Shown piece after piece: positions 11,720 through 22,216 of a stretch of DNA of 64,000 bases. The stretch is taken from positions 425,531,479-425,595,478 of the forward strand of contig CM068369.1 in NCBI GenBank assembly GCA_034769895.1. The letters are read 5' to 3'. Position 1 is the first letter of the stretch, and every line of letters starts with the position of its first letter. The notes beneath the pieces were generated by a model that was not told the DNA's origin, made no database searches, and worked only from the letters and a program-made list of their open reading frames with translations. Source of the stretch: Magicicada septendecula. Lineage: Eukaryota > Arthropoda > Insecta > Hemiptera > Cicadidae. Position numbers and translations under genes: made by a program.

Positions 11720-13812
11720 ATTACTTAGTCATAGGAGTTTAAAAAAAAACGATTGCCAATGTGCGAAAGCCTACACAACTTAAAGGAAAGAGTGGAACGC
11801 TGATAAATTATTATATACACTGAGAAATTAGTGCTGAAAGAGAAGTTCGAGCAGCAGAATGAAGGTGAAGTCACTAAGGATGATTGGGTTAAGCTAACAT
11901 CTGCACTCAAAGAAGCTTTGGGAGAAGCACATCGTCACGAATGAGGATTGGTTCGATGAGGATTGTAAAGGAACGGTGAGAGTGAAAAATGAAACCCGGA
12001 AGAAAATGATTCAGAAAGAGACAAGGTCCAATTACACGAGATATAAAGAACTGAGAAGAGATGCCAACAAAATGTGTCGTGAAAAGAAGAGAGAAGCATC
12101 AAACAGATAATGATAGAAATTGAAAACTTTTGCTCAGAGAGAGAGAGAGAGAGAGAGAGACGAAAATATTTTTATACTGCTATGAAAAGGAAAAGAGGAA
12201 TTCCAACTTAAATTATTCATTATATGCAGGGTTAGTGCTGATAAACATGAAAAGGTAATGTGAAGCTGGATGGAGTATTCAGTGTTCAGCTGGATAGAGA
12301 TGAAGGAAGTGAAAACAAAACAGATGTAGTTATACAACCAAATCAGGATATAGTAGAAATGGTAATCGGTAGATTAAGGAATAGGAAAACTCCTGGCGAA
12401 GGTGACATTGTTGCGAACCTTATTTAGTATGGAGGGATTACGACAGTTAAAAGAATACATGTTGTAGCCTGCAAGGATATGGCAAGAGGAAATGATGCCT
12501 GACGGATAGATGGAACACTGGTCTTATATGTCCGATTTATAAAAAAAGGAGACAAAATTAATTGTGAATATTATAGAGGCATAACTTTACTAAGTGTTGT
12601 GTATAAAACATTTTCAGCATAGTCAACGAAAGATAATTAAGATATTCATAAAATCTTCTAGGGGCGTACCAGGGGGGATTCCAACAAAATAGGGATACAA
12701 CAGATCAGATCTTAATCGTGAGGCAGATAATGGAGAAATTTTATGAGTATGACAGGCAGTTGCATTTTTTATTTATAGACTGAAACAGGATTTTGATAGT
12801 ATTAACAAATCTAAGCTGTATAAAATACTTGAAGAAAACAAAGTTCCATATAAATCGGTGCGTCTCGTAAGAATGACTATGAGCAGTACTAGAGCGAGAA
12901 TGAAAGTCAGTACCATTAGAAATGCCTTTTTGCTAAAAACAAGCGTCAAGCAGAGTGATGGGTTGTCATCCACTTTGTTTAATCTTGTACTCTACAAGAT
13001 CATTTTGGTGGTTAATCCAAAAGAAACATATTTTTTAAATCTGTACAGATTTGCGCTTACACTGATGGCATTGCACTAATCGCGATGGACTTCTCTAAAG
13101 ACTGTATATAAAGTGATGGGACAAGAAGGAAGAATGTAGACCTCACGGTAGATGAAATAAACTTCAAAGTACATGGTCTTGAAGTACAAAGGAGAAAGAA
13201 AATTTGATGAGGTGAAAGAATTCAAGTATCTTGGGAACACTCTGAACAATCAGAGTAGGATGAATAACTCCATTCAGAAAAGAATTCAGCAAAGAAACCG
13301 TGGCTATTTTGCCAATATAAAAATGTTTAGAAATAAGTTGATTAAAAGACAAACCAAAATGAAGATCCACGTGAGAATAGTGAGCCCTGTTGTGACATAC
13401 GGCTGTGAAACAATGGCCTTGTTAGAAAGTAAGGAGAACCGTTGAGAAGGTTTGAAAGAAAAAGATTTAAAAGGATATTTGTGCGATTAAAGAAGGAGAT
13501 ACTTGGAGAATAACGAATAATAAAGAAGGGAAAGATATATTAACGGTCATTAAAGGACAAAGAGTAAGTTGGCTGGGGCTCGTTGAAAAAATGGAGGTTG
13601 CAAGAATGGTTAAGAGTGTCTGGAAAGCGAGATTGTATGGAGGAAGAAGGAGGGATCGACCAAGGAATAGATGGATGTACGACGTCACATGAGACCTTGC
13701 TACGAAGGGTATAAGAGAGTGGAAAGGACTGGAGAATGATAGAGGGGAGTGGAGGAGGATTGTTGTGGAGACCAAGGCCCATTAGAAGTTGTAGAGCCAG
13801 TGAAAGGTGTCC
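11720..13812 (+). mobile_element. RTE-type LINE, 5'-truncated and decayed
   Basis: The order of pieces matches the post-endonuclease part of an RTE-type polyprotein. First come the linker (DDWVKLTSALKEALGEA near 11,880) and a Lys/Arg-rich stretch interrupted by a GA microsatellite (12,137-12,160). Reverse transcriptase follows: RLRNRKTPGEGDIVA near 12,370, FIKKGDK-NCEYYRGITLL near 12,540-12,590, and VSTIRNAFLLKTSVKQSDG with LSSTLFNLVL near 12,910-12,990. Next are KYKGERKFDEVKEFKYLGN-like sequence from 13,180 and VVTYGCETMALLESKENR to 13,443. The C-terminus (KGQRVSWLGLVEKME, RRRDRPRNRWMYDV) runs to about 13,790. The YADD box is not recoverable by eye, and several stops and frameshifts are present. 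The endonuclease is absent. Confidence 0.85.
12137..12160. repeat. (GA)n microsatellite inside the RTE-type LINE
   Basis: A pure GA run of about 24 bases in the Lys/Arg/Glu-rich linker of the LINE. It may have expanded in place from Arg/Glu codons. Confidence 0.9.
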
Positions 13813-14150
13813 AGATTTGACAAAAGCTTTCGATCTAGTTGACCACGAGATTCTAAATGAGGAACTCCATCAGTTTTGTATTGGAGAGAAGTTAATAAAT
13901 TTATTAAAATCATATTTAAATATACATACAACAGGTAGTAGTTCTCAATGAAAACTCAAACCCTTATATATCTGTGAATGACTTAGTATAAAATGGGGTT
14001 CAAGAGTCAATTGTAGGGCGATTTTTATTTTTATTTATTTTTTACTTATACGATGTACCTGCTTTACCGAAACCTTTTAAGGTAGTATTACAGCCTATGC
14101 TGACGACACTGGGCCAAATGTAGAAGGATAATGATTTAAGTGACAATTTG
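13813..14150 (+). mobile_element. Jockey/CR1-like LINE reverse transcriptase fragment
   Basis: Immediately after the RTE-type LINE end one reads DLTKAFDLVDHEILNEEL (the LSKAFD-VDH-iL box of non-LTR reverse transcriptase). After a short gap come ESIVGRFLFLFIFYLYDVPAL (a diverged QGSI-GP-LF-Y-NDLP box) and, in another frame near 14,092-14,115, TAYADDTG (catalytic Asp pair). This order differs from the RTE family, so it is a separate element; the RTE 3' end may have inserted into it. It is truncated at both ends and frameshifted. Confidence 0.75.
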
Positions 14151-14315
14151 TTATTTTAAAATTACGTACCGGTACATGGTTTATCTGTAATTGTTAATAG
14201 TACTATCGACTTACCTACCAATCGGCACGGCAGCTCTTGTCTTGGCCTCCGCATCAATCCTTCTCCACTTATTCCTATTCTTAGGAATAATCGTTTACTT
14301 ACTTAGTTTGTCTTA

Positions 14316-15058
14316 AGCCGGCTACGCACTAACCATCCCCGCTGGACGTCATGACGGACAGCAAGTCAAAAACGACAGTGCGTAGCTTTGACATCCACCC
14401 GTACATCGTGAATTTTTTGAAGGATGTGCACGACGAAAAACAAGTCCAGCAAGACCATCAGCTCAAGCTGCACGACTGCGGATGGATCGTGTGTAATGTT
14501 GACGGATGTCAAGGAATCGTGCATCGTGCATGTTTGATCATGCGTACGCTTGCTGTCTATCAAATCGTCATTTTCGAGCAAGTACAGTACACGTTTTTAG
14601 AGCACATTCGTTTAATAAAATTTGTTTACTGTTTAATTTTACGTTACACTCATTCTTTAGTTTACATTTAATAAGTAATGATTCAGATAAAATTTCAGTT
14701 TAATATTTAGTTTAGTTTATTCTTCGTTTACATAATACATTCAAATATCATTAGCAGTTATTATTTTAAATATTGTAATATTAATTTGTTTTAATTACAA
14801 TTCATAATGGACCGTGAAATAACATCAAAATTTATCGAAAAATATAAATTAAATAGATGTCTGTGGGACGTATCCTCGGCAGATTAAATGAATAAAAATA
14901 CAAGAATGACAGGGTTGCAATAAAATGGTTTTTACAAAACACAACGAGAACTAAAGAACGTCTGGCATACTGGACGAGTTGCACGACAGTGTGGTGAGCA
15001 CGTCCACCACCGACCTAGGGCATGCTGGACAGCGGCGATGGATAGTGCGTAGCCGGCT
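14316..15058. mobile_element. 743-bp non-autonomous TIR transposon (MITE-like), TTA target duplication
   Basis: Terminal inverted repeats begin AGCCGGCTACGCACTA at the left and match the reverse complement of the right end over about 29 bases with two mismatches. TTA flanks both sides (14,313-14,315 and 15,059-15,061). A 3-bp TTA/TWA duplication is typical of PIF/Harbinger elements, though the terminal bases are not a textbook Harbinger TIR. The open frame at 14,351-14,671 begins inside the TIR region and has no recognisable transposase motif. The interior is AT-rich and CpG is concentrated at the ends. It is probably non-autonomous, mobilised by a transposase elsewhere. Confidence 0.85.
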
Positions 15059-15061
15059 TTA

Positions 15062-15827
15062 TACGCGTCAACGAAAAGGCATAATTAAAAGGACCTAAAT
15101 CCTGCGAACGGGGCAAAATATCAAATTCCAATTTAGACAGTGTTTTTCGCCTTGTGTCAAAGGTTATCTATGCAAAATTTGGTGGTAATCGGAGTAACGG
15201 TGTAGATTTCTATTCAGTACCCATAAATCCTCAGACTTTGAGTTTTATATATATAGATCTCCTAAATTAACAAATAAGTCGTACTGTTGTACTTAACTGC
15301 ACACTCGTTCTGTCTATCCCTGTTCTAGAAATTCCTCTTTCTCATTCTCATCCTTATCTTCGGTTGGCCCAACTGATATTGGTATGTTCCTAAACTTTTC
15401 TTTGATTCGAATTCTACAAAGTCTTTCATTAATCTGTTCGAAATCTAATAAGATATTTTTAACTTTCTTGTCAATGATGAAACCAGTTCATACAATCTTG
15501 TTCTTTCTTCAAGTCCGCTATATAGTAATGAGTAATCTTCTTACCTATCCATTTATCCATTTACTTCCTCGCCATCTTATTTCTTGAAGGGGCACAACAT
15601 CTATCAGCATTTTTATCAGAGACCTCTTTTATCTTACCAGAGCACAAGATGGTCCTTACATTCCATTTTGCTAAAACCATATCCAAATCCTTATTTCTTT
15701 TGGCGTTCCGTTTGTTTAAACCGTAATCTCTGTCCTTTATCCGAGGCTGTTATCTTTGATTTACAACTACTGATTTTTTTACAGTGCCAGAATGTTGAGC
15801 CGACGCCCAACCTCCAACCTGGTGAAC
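15062..15827. other. Unclassified repeat-like sequence, target of the 7.9-kb TIR element
   Basis: No gene was recognised. The sequence reads smoothly across the 7.9-kb insertion into 23,764-23,940 once the element and one target copy are set aside, so the two flanks were contiguous. The open frames here (15,584-15,838 and 23,679-23,942) enter the element only by chance. Confidence 0.5.
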
Positions 15828-15833
15828 CAGGAA
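15828..15833. repeat. 6-bp target site duplication, left copy (CAGGAA)
   Basis: CAGGAA directly precedes the left terminal inverted repeat and is repeated exactly at 23,758-23,763 after the right one. A 6-bp duplication is the hallmark length for Polinton/Maverick integration. Confidence 0.9.
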
Positions 15834-16425
15834 AGTAGAGGGATATTGAGAGTTCAAACCCACAAAGGAATGCCGCCTTTCTTAAAAAACATAAAAAAAC
15901 GATAAAAAACATGATCTAAGAGATGACGCCGCCACCGCTGGACCCGCAGCATCCCGATGGACCACAGCATCCGCGAATAAATTTTTTTATTTTTTTAATT
16001 TGGTTTTTTTATTTTTTTAATTAAATTGATTTGCATATCAAGGGGGGGGGTGGGATGAGGTTCAATGGACCACAGCATCCGCGAATAAAATTTTTTATTT
16101 TTTTAATTACATTGATTTGGTAGGATGAGGTTCAATGGACCACCAGCATCCGTGAATATACTTTTTTATTTTTTTAAGAAAGCTGATTTGCATATCAGTG
16201 GGTGGTGTTGGGTGGGAGGTTGTTTTTTTATTTCATATCAGTGGGTGGGGGTGGTTCCAACTCGATGCATTATAGTGTATATTAAAATATATGATCAGGT
16301 GTACCAACCTTTGCGTGAGTTCAAATTTGTCGTGTGTTATAATGTATATTAAATTTATATGAGCAGGGTTGTCAACATTTTTTTCTCTTCTGTGGTGGGA
16401 AATTCAAACTATATGATCATAATTG

Positions 16426-16487
<62 letters not shown>

Positions 16488-16508
16488 ACTTGTTTCAACT
16501 GTGTCAAC

Positions 16509-16591
<83 letters not shown>

Positions 16592-16841
16592 CGTTTCAAC
16601 TATGCAAGGTTCCATAGCCTTTCTCCTGTCTCCCTCTCGTACATTGTGTAGTCGGTGTGATGAATAAATAATTTTAGCTCTCTCTCTCTCGTTGTCAAAA
16701 CGCCGTCTTCATTTTTCAATGTATTAAATAATTAATTAATAGTTTATAATGCAGTCAGTGTGATTGATCCTTGTTAGAAATATATATATTTGGCGTCAAT
16801 GAACTACTTACCTGTTATGTTGTTACAGATGACAAATCCAT
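15834..16841 (+). repeat. Left terminal inverted repeat (1,008 bp)
   Basis: It matches the reverse complement of 22,668-23,757. It includes A/T-rich stretches with a repeated ATCCGCGAATA motif, two CT microsatellite blocks, and an inner end at TTACAGATGACAAATCCAT. Three repeats of a short GGACCACAGCATCCGCGAAT-type unit lie within the first 350 bp. A 75-codon open frame (16,125-16,352) occurs in both arms but has no recognisable domain. Confidence 0.95.
16429..16588. repeat. Two (CT)n microsatellite blocks in the left TIR
   Basis: CT runs at 16,429-16,482 and 16,512-16,588 are separated by a short TTTCAACTGTGTCAACGT spacer. The right TIR holds three GA blocks, with the spacer duplicated. Confidence 0.97.
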
Positions 16842-17237
16842 ACTTCATTCGCCGTGTTTAAAGATGAGCTTCTGGAATTTGGAGCTACCAACCACGAAAA
16901 CATCAGCTGGCACAGTTCGGCGAAATTGGTAAGAAACCTGTAACATTTACTCTGAAATAATTAAGAGCGGGAAGGGGCGCATATACGGGGGGGGAATGGG
17001 ACCGGACCCCACCCCACAAGGTCGACAGTTGACAAGAAATTTTGTTAATCTCCTAATTTTTAAGCTGTTTTATTAATTTCACAGCTGTATACGCTAATAC
17101 AGTAGTACCCCTTTTTTAAATAGAGGTCTAAAAACAAATTTATTACACAGAATATGCGTGTACGTTTGAAATATGAAATATAGGAAATTCAAGTAAGTCA
17201 ATAAGTATCTTATGAACAATGTTGCAATAGCGCTTAT
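16842..17237. other. Interior of the TIR element, no recognised gene
   Basis: A short open stretch from about 16,845 to 16,945 reads FAVFKDELLEFGATNHENIS in one frame. It lies between a TTACAG acceptor-like site and an ATTGGTAAGAA donor-like site, so it could be an exon remnant. No family was recognised. The rest is non-coding. Confidence 0.35.
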
Positions 17238-17432
17238 TACTTCCATATTCCTTAAGGAAATGGAAGTATGGTGATGGCAAAAAAAATCGTGTTCGAGATT
17301 ATTGCAGATTTTGATTGTACTACACTCAAAACATGAAAAAAAGTCGTTTTTCGAAAAGTGTGTGTGTGTGTGTGTGTGTGTGTGTCTGTCTGTCTGTCTA
17401 TCTTGTGTAGATTTTTTTCTATGGCAAACGAT
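17238..17432 (-). mobile_element. HINE/pearl-like terminal block, isolated copy
   Basis: This is the reverse complement of the terminal block that recurs about 20 times at 40-61 kb. It has the hairpin TTCCATATTCCTTAAGGAA, a GGTGATGGC-AAAAAAATCGTG run, a TG/GTCT microsatellite, and TTTTTTTCTATGGCAAACGA at its inner side. It abuts a LINE reverse transcriptase piece and provides the ATG and first 25 or so codons of the open frame at 17,358. Confidence 0.8.
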
Positions 17433-18465
17433 ACCTGCACCTTCGAAGAGTTGCTAGGCTCAGTTGGGGAGGCTTCGATGGAGGCATTTGAGAATGAAGA
17501 GGAAGCAGGAGAATTCGAGGATGATAGAGAGGAGTTGGTGCCATCCTATGACGAGGTGTATGAAGCTCTAGAAAAGCTTAAAAATAACAAGGCAGCAGGT
17601 TCCGATGGTTTACCAGGGGAACTATTAAAGAGCGCAGGAGGAGATTTCATAAAGGAATTTGCCCATCTCATAGAGCGAATATGGCTGGAGGAGGTAATGC
17701 CTGATGAGTGGAACAATGGGGTGGTGTGTTTAATACATAAAAAGGGTGATCCGCTCATATGTAAAAATTATAGGGGCATCTCTCTACTTAATGCAGCGTA
17801 TAAGGTATTGTCCAACATCATATTTTCTAGGCTGCTTCCCTACGCTGAGGAAAACATAAAAGAATATCAATGTGGATTCACTAGGAATAGGTCAACAACA
17901 GACCAAATATTTACACTAAGGCAAATCCTAGAAAAAACGTTGGAATATGGAGTGGCCACTCACCATCTCTTTGTGGATTTCCAGTCGGCATATGATTCAA
18001 TCAACCGGAAAATGCTATATAGAGCTATGAAGGAATGAAGGAGTTGAATATACCATCTAAGTTGGTGCGTATGGTTGGAGTAGTTATGTCCAATTCTAAG
18101 TGCCAAATAAGAATACAATCAAATCTATCTAACTCCTTAAAAACATTGAATGGGTTGAAACAAGGAGATGTCTTAGCGTGTCTGTTGTTCAACATAGCTC
18201 TAGAAAAGGTCATCAGGGATTCAGGAATTCAAACTAGCGGACACATAATTCACAAGGAGGTACAGCTTCTGGCCTATGCCGATGACATTGACGTCATAAG
18301 TAGGTCTGAATCTGGCTTAAAGGAAGCCTTTCGGGAACTGGAGTTGTCCGCTAAGGCTATGGGCTTGGTTATAAACCAAAGCAAAACCAAATATATGGTT
18401 GTAGGTGCCAACACTCGTTCCCTGTCCCTGCGCATTAACGATTATGAATTTGAAAAGGTTAGCAC
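17433..18465 (+). mobile_element. RTE-type LINE reverse transcriptase fragment inside the TIR element
   Basis: A well-preserved internal piece of a LINE reverse transcriptase. It shows EKLKNNKAAGSDGLPGELL, WNNGVVCLIHKKGD, NYRGISLLNAAYKVLSNI, QCGFTRNRSTTDQIFTLRQI and FVDFQSAYDSINR, then GLKQGDVLACLLFNIALE and LLAYADDIDVISRSE (catalytic box), ending at NDYEFEKVS. The frame is broken once, at 18,027-18,042, where ATGAAGGA is tandemly duplicated (8 bp). It lacks the endonuclease and the C-terminal region, so it is truncated at both ends, with a HINE-like block at its left edge. Probably inserted or carried into the element after its formation. Confidence 0.85.
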
Positions 18466-20121
18466 GGCAGGTCCTTCTGCGACTGCACCCAAAGCGCGCC
18501 TCTTTAAGTGTTTGTTGAATTGTTACATTGCTGCAAACAGATTACTCAAGTATGAGTGTGTAGTCTAAACGAACACAACGAATGATTAAACAAACAACGC
18601 ACACTACCTTGGACAGGCACAGAGACAGCGGAAACCAGCTACCAGGGCCTCTCTGATGTCATAAGCCAGTGACGTCATTTGATCAACTCAGACTGGTGAC
18701 CAACTCGGACCGCCACACTCGTCAACAACCTCTTGCATAACTTTGCCCTCAGACGCTTTTCCTACATTTCCATGTGTGTGAAGTTAACATAGCTCAGACA
18801 AAATAACGATAATGCAGACGCACACGTAATCACACATCCGACGTGCACGCACACAGACGCATACGCAACGTAACCAAACACGCGCACACACGAACACATA
18901 GACGCACACGCACACACATACATACGACGTTGACATGAATCATGTTACGTTGTGTCGCGCTGACTCGATATTTATATATGACTTCCATACAGATTTAAAT
19001 AATACTTTCATGCTTTTGGCTGTCCTAAAAAACATACCATACTATTACACAGGACGTTATGTATTACAACATTTTTAATTTCGTTTAGCAACACTCGTAG
19101 ACGATAGCTATTTATGTATGGAAGTAAGCCATGTGTCAAATTAGAAAGTGAAAGTAAAATGCATCGATTTAGACACCCAACCTCTGAACATACATGCAAT
19201 TAATATCAATCTCTGTAATGTGTGTGAGAGAGAGAGAGAATTTAATGTGTATCAACTTTCAAACGTGTACGCTACCACCGTATGATATATATACATACAC
19301 ACACACACAAGACGACATGTCACTATTTCTCATTTGTATGAGACAGTCATCGTTCAATCGGCTATTGTGTGTATAACAACATTTAAGAGGTAAGTAAAAG
19401 ATTTGCATATGTTACTAAGTAAAAAAAACACAATTTTATTGAATATTCAGATTTTATTTAAATTGAGCTTATAGTCGTCTATTTGATTTTTTTGGTCTGT
19501 TGCCTAATGAAGCACATGTGCTTAGGTCAGTTACTGTTGTCTCTCGATAAGAACGGGGGTTTTTATTTGATAGGGGTTTGACAGATATTTTTGATGTGTT
19601 TGTAGATTTCCAATTTTATACTCATACGTTTGATCAATAAGATCTTTTGAAAAACTTAATGATTCCGCTGAGATGACGTTTAGATAGAATTTACTGATAT
19701 CACGAGTAGGCCTACTTAAATACGTTCAATACAAAAAGGATTAATTGCCCTACACCTGAGTGCTGTATTTTACGAATCCGTGCGTATTTGCTACATAAGG
19801 ATTAATATAATTACTCATACGTCTGATCAATAAGCTCTTTTGACAAATGTAACGAAATTTAGAAATGCATTTTCTCATAACAAAATACAACGTACCCTTT
19901 CACTTTATATTCAAACTATTCTTATCTGAAACAGAACGTTATATAGATAATACGCTGTCCTGTTTTTAAAAAAATTTATTCAGGTAATAATCTGTTTGTT
20001 TAAACGTTGATCTATGTACGTACTTGTTTTCGTAATGTTTCTTATAATACCTTTCCTGTTCTGGATTTATGGTATGTGTGTGTGTTGAAAGCCTTATGTA
20101 TATATTTATATATAGCACATA
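18466..20121. other. Interior of the TIR element, non-coding with short repeats
   Basis: No gene was recognised. It has CACGCACACA-rich DNA around 18,780-18,940, a short GA run near 19,226, and a direct repeat of about 36 bp (ACTCATACGT-TGATCAATAAG at 19,620 and 19,816). The motif CCTCTGAAC-TA-ATG near 19,180 recurs near 20,622, 21,863, 22,470 and 22,588. Confidence 0.5.
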
Positions 20122-20460
20122 ATGTATATGATAATGAAGCAGGTACTGTTATTATTATTAGATATGGACGAATACGTACATTCTTTTACAAACCGTCTGA
20201 ATAGCTATTACAACATCAAACGTCGTGGGCATATTAAAATTTACGTTCCTATATACCCGCATGAGAACGTGAAATTGTCCGATCTGGCTAAAGCCGGGTT
20301 CTTTTACGAAGGCGACGGTGATGCTGTAAGATGTTGTGTCTGCAAAATAAGAATTATGGATTGGGAGGTGGGCGACAATCCCACTCAAGTCCATAAGGTA
20401 TCAATGCCTACATGTAATTTCGTCTACGAATGGTTTGGGGACTCCAACGGTGTAGGATAA
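20122..20460 (+). CDS. BIR-domain (IAP-like) protein, short
   Basis: An open frame of 112 residues. The ATG at 20,164 (residue 15, MDEYVHSF) is an equally good start, giving 98 residues, and it sits just after an acceptor-like TTATTATTATTAG. Residues 47-101 form a baculovirus-IAP-repeat fold signature: LAKAGFFYEGDGDAVRCC, then DWEVGDNP. The zinc ligands C71, C74, H91 and C98 are in exact C-x2-C-x16-H-x6-C spacing. BIR domains bind caspases or other partners and block cell death. No RING finger follows; the frame ends 12 residues after the BIR. IAP genes are often captured by large DNA viruses and their relatives. Here the frame lies inside the TIR element, which suggests cargo. Function as an inhibitor is inferred from family only. 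Confidence 0.8.
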   Translation: MYMIMKQVLLLLLDMDEYVHSFTNRLNSYYNIKRRGHIKIYVPIYPHENVKLSDLAKAGFFYEGDGDAVRCCVCKIRIMDWEVGDNPTQVHKVSMPTCNFVYEWFGDSNGVG

Positions 20461-20604
20461 CAGTACTTGTTAAGGTAACAAACTACTTTTAATAAACAAT
20501 TTTTATCACTGTGTGTGTGTGTATGTTTGACTGTAGTGCAGATTCTAATTTACAAAGTTTTGATGAAAGGACATTAACTTATAAGGAATTCATTTCTATT
20601 TTTA

Positions 20605-21005
20605 ATTTATTTCACTATACACCTCTGAACCTATATGTAATTATTTGTAAACTGTGTTACCTGTTGCAGCAAACGTTAACACTAGAACGATTATATTATT
20701 ATTATTCAGTGATATATACATACATACAATGACTATAGCATATTTAAATCTGTTATCTGTTTATTGGACCTACATGTACATGATTCAAGCCAAACGTATG
20801 CACGTTGTCTGTATGTATGTATGTGTGTGCGTGTGCGTCTGTGTGTGCACGTGTTGCTTATGCGTCTGTGTGCGTGTACGTCTGTGTGTGTGTGATATTT
20901 AACATGATTTTAATGTTGTTGTATTGTTATGTTGCAGGTTGCTTCTTCTACAAGTACGACACACAATTATATATAAACTTTCGAAAAAATATCAATTTAT
21001 AATGT
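20605..21005 (+). repeat. Internal duplication, copy 1
   Basis: From TATACACCTCTGAACCTATA to the end of an ACAATTATATATAAAC segment, this stretch is repeated at 21,850-22,385 with about 90-95% identity outside its TG-rich part. It holds an acceptor-like TATGTTGCAG followed by an open piece, GCFFYKYDTQLYI, that also exists in copy 2 with changes. That piece may be a duplicated terminal exon. Confidence 0.85.
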
Positions 21006-21043
21006 ATTTATTTAATTGTGAATTTTATATTGTGAACAACAAA

Positions 21044-21410
21044 AATTCTTGCTGCAGGCGATAACTATTTCTGTCGACTTTCCTAATATATATTATGTAA
21101 CAGTCATAATTCTGCATGTATGTACATGCAAAAACACCACCTGTTAAAAACAACAACAACAAAAATTCTTGCTGCAGGCGATAACTATTTCTGTCGACTT
21201 TCCTAATATATATTATGTAACAGTCATAATTCTGCATGTATGTACATGCAAAAACACCACCTGTTAAAAACAACAACAACAACAAAAATTCTTGCTGCAG
21301 GCGATAACTATTTCTGTCGACTTTCCTAATATATATTATGTAACAGTCATAATTCTGCATACAAAGCTTCAGGGGATGAAAAACATCACCTGTTAAAAAC
21401 AACAACAAAA
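21044..21410. repeat. Three tandem copies of a 120-125-bp unit
   Basis: The unit runs from AAAAATTCTTGCTGCAGGCG through GTCGACTTTCCTAATATATA to CACCTGTTAAAAACAACAAC. Copies start near 21,047, 21,167 and 21,290. The first two are almost identical and the third differs at its end. A partial fourth version lies near 21,540-21,650. Each copy carries a CTGCAG/TAACAG pair that looks like splice acceptors. Confidence 0.95.
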
Positions 21411-21761
21411 ATTCTTACTGTGATATCTATAGTTATTGTCACTCCATACTTCAGTTTGGACGACCGTAAACGTAAGTTTATGTATTATTATTATTATTGT
21501 AACGATATTAGTTCGTAATGTGCGGTTTCTTTTTTTTCAAACGATAACTATTTCTAGTAGTCTGTGGGCTTGACTTTCCTAATATATATATTTTGTAACA
21601 GCGCTAATTCTGCCTGTGTGTATGTACATGCAAAGCTTCGGGCGATGAACGTGAACTTTCCTGATGACCACATCACCACCACCACCATTACTTTCACTAG
21701 TCTTCTTTGTAGTCATTGTTTAGTTCCGCCTCGTTTGATACAGACGTCTTCACTTCTAATA

Positions 21762-21893
21762 ATGTCGTTTATCACAAAATTCAATGCAGTTTCTGCTATT
21801 GAGTACAAACGGTGTGCAGAATTAACATTGAACAAGCAGTATCCGATTGTTAACTCACTATACGCCTCTGAACCTATATGTAATTATTTGTAA
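21762..21893 (+). CDS. Small open frame, 43 residues, unrecognised
   Basis: MSFITKFNAVSAIEYKRC is followed by LNKQYPIVNSLY, then the frame runs into the internal duplication (copy 2) and stops. The Leu-Asn-Lys-x-Tyr-x-Ile pattern resembles the start of a domain I have seen in virus-like mobile elements, but I cannot name it and this is weak. It may be the first exon or a truncated end of a second cargo gene. Codon use looks less AT-biased than the flanks. Confidence 0.3.
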   Translation: MSFITKFNAVSAIEYKRCAELTLNKQYPIVNSLYASEPICNYL

Positions 21894-22167
21894 ACTGCTT
21901 TACCTGTTGCAGCAAACGATAACACTAGAACGATTATATTATTATTATTCATTGATATATACATACATACAATTTACTTATTAAACACTTCAATGATTGT
22001 AACGTCTTACAATGACTATAGCATATTTAAATCTGTTATCTGTTTATTGGCCCTACATGTACATGATTCAAACCAAACGTGTGCACGTTGTATGTATGTG
22101 TATGATTACGTTGCGTTTGCGTCTGTGTGTGGGCGCGTTGCGTGTTCGGTTACGTTGCGTATGCGTA

Positions 22168-22216
<49 letters not shown>

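Noticed and set aside
16125-16352. 75-codon frame present identically in both inverted repeats
   Set aside because: Its conservation is explained by TIR identity; composition and lack of motif do not support a protein.
17358-17432. ATG and Cys-Val-rich N-terminus of the 226-codon frame
   Set aside because: It is microsatellite and HINE-block sequence read through into the LINE piece, not a native start.
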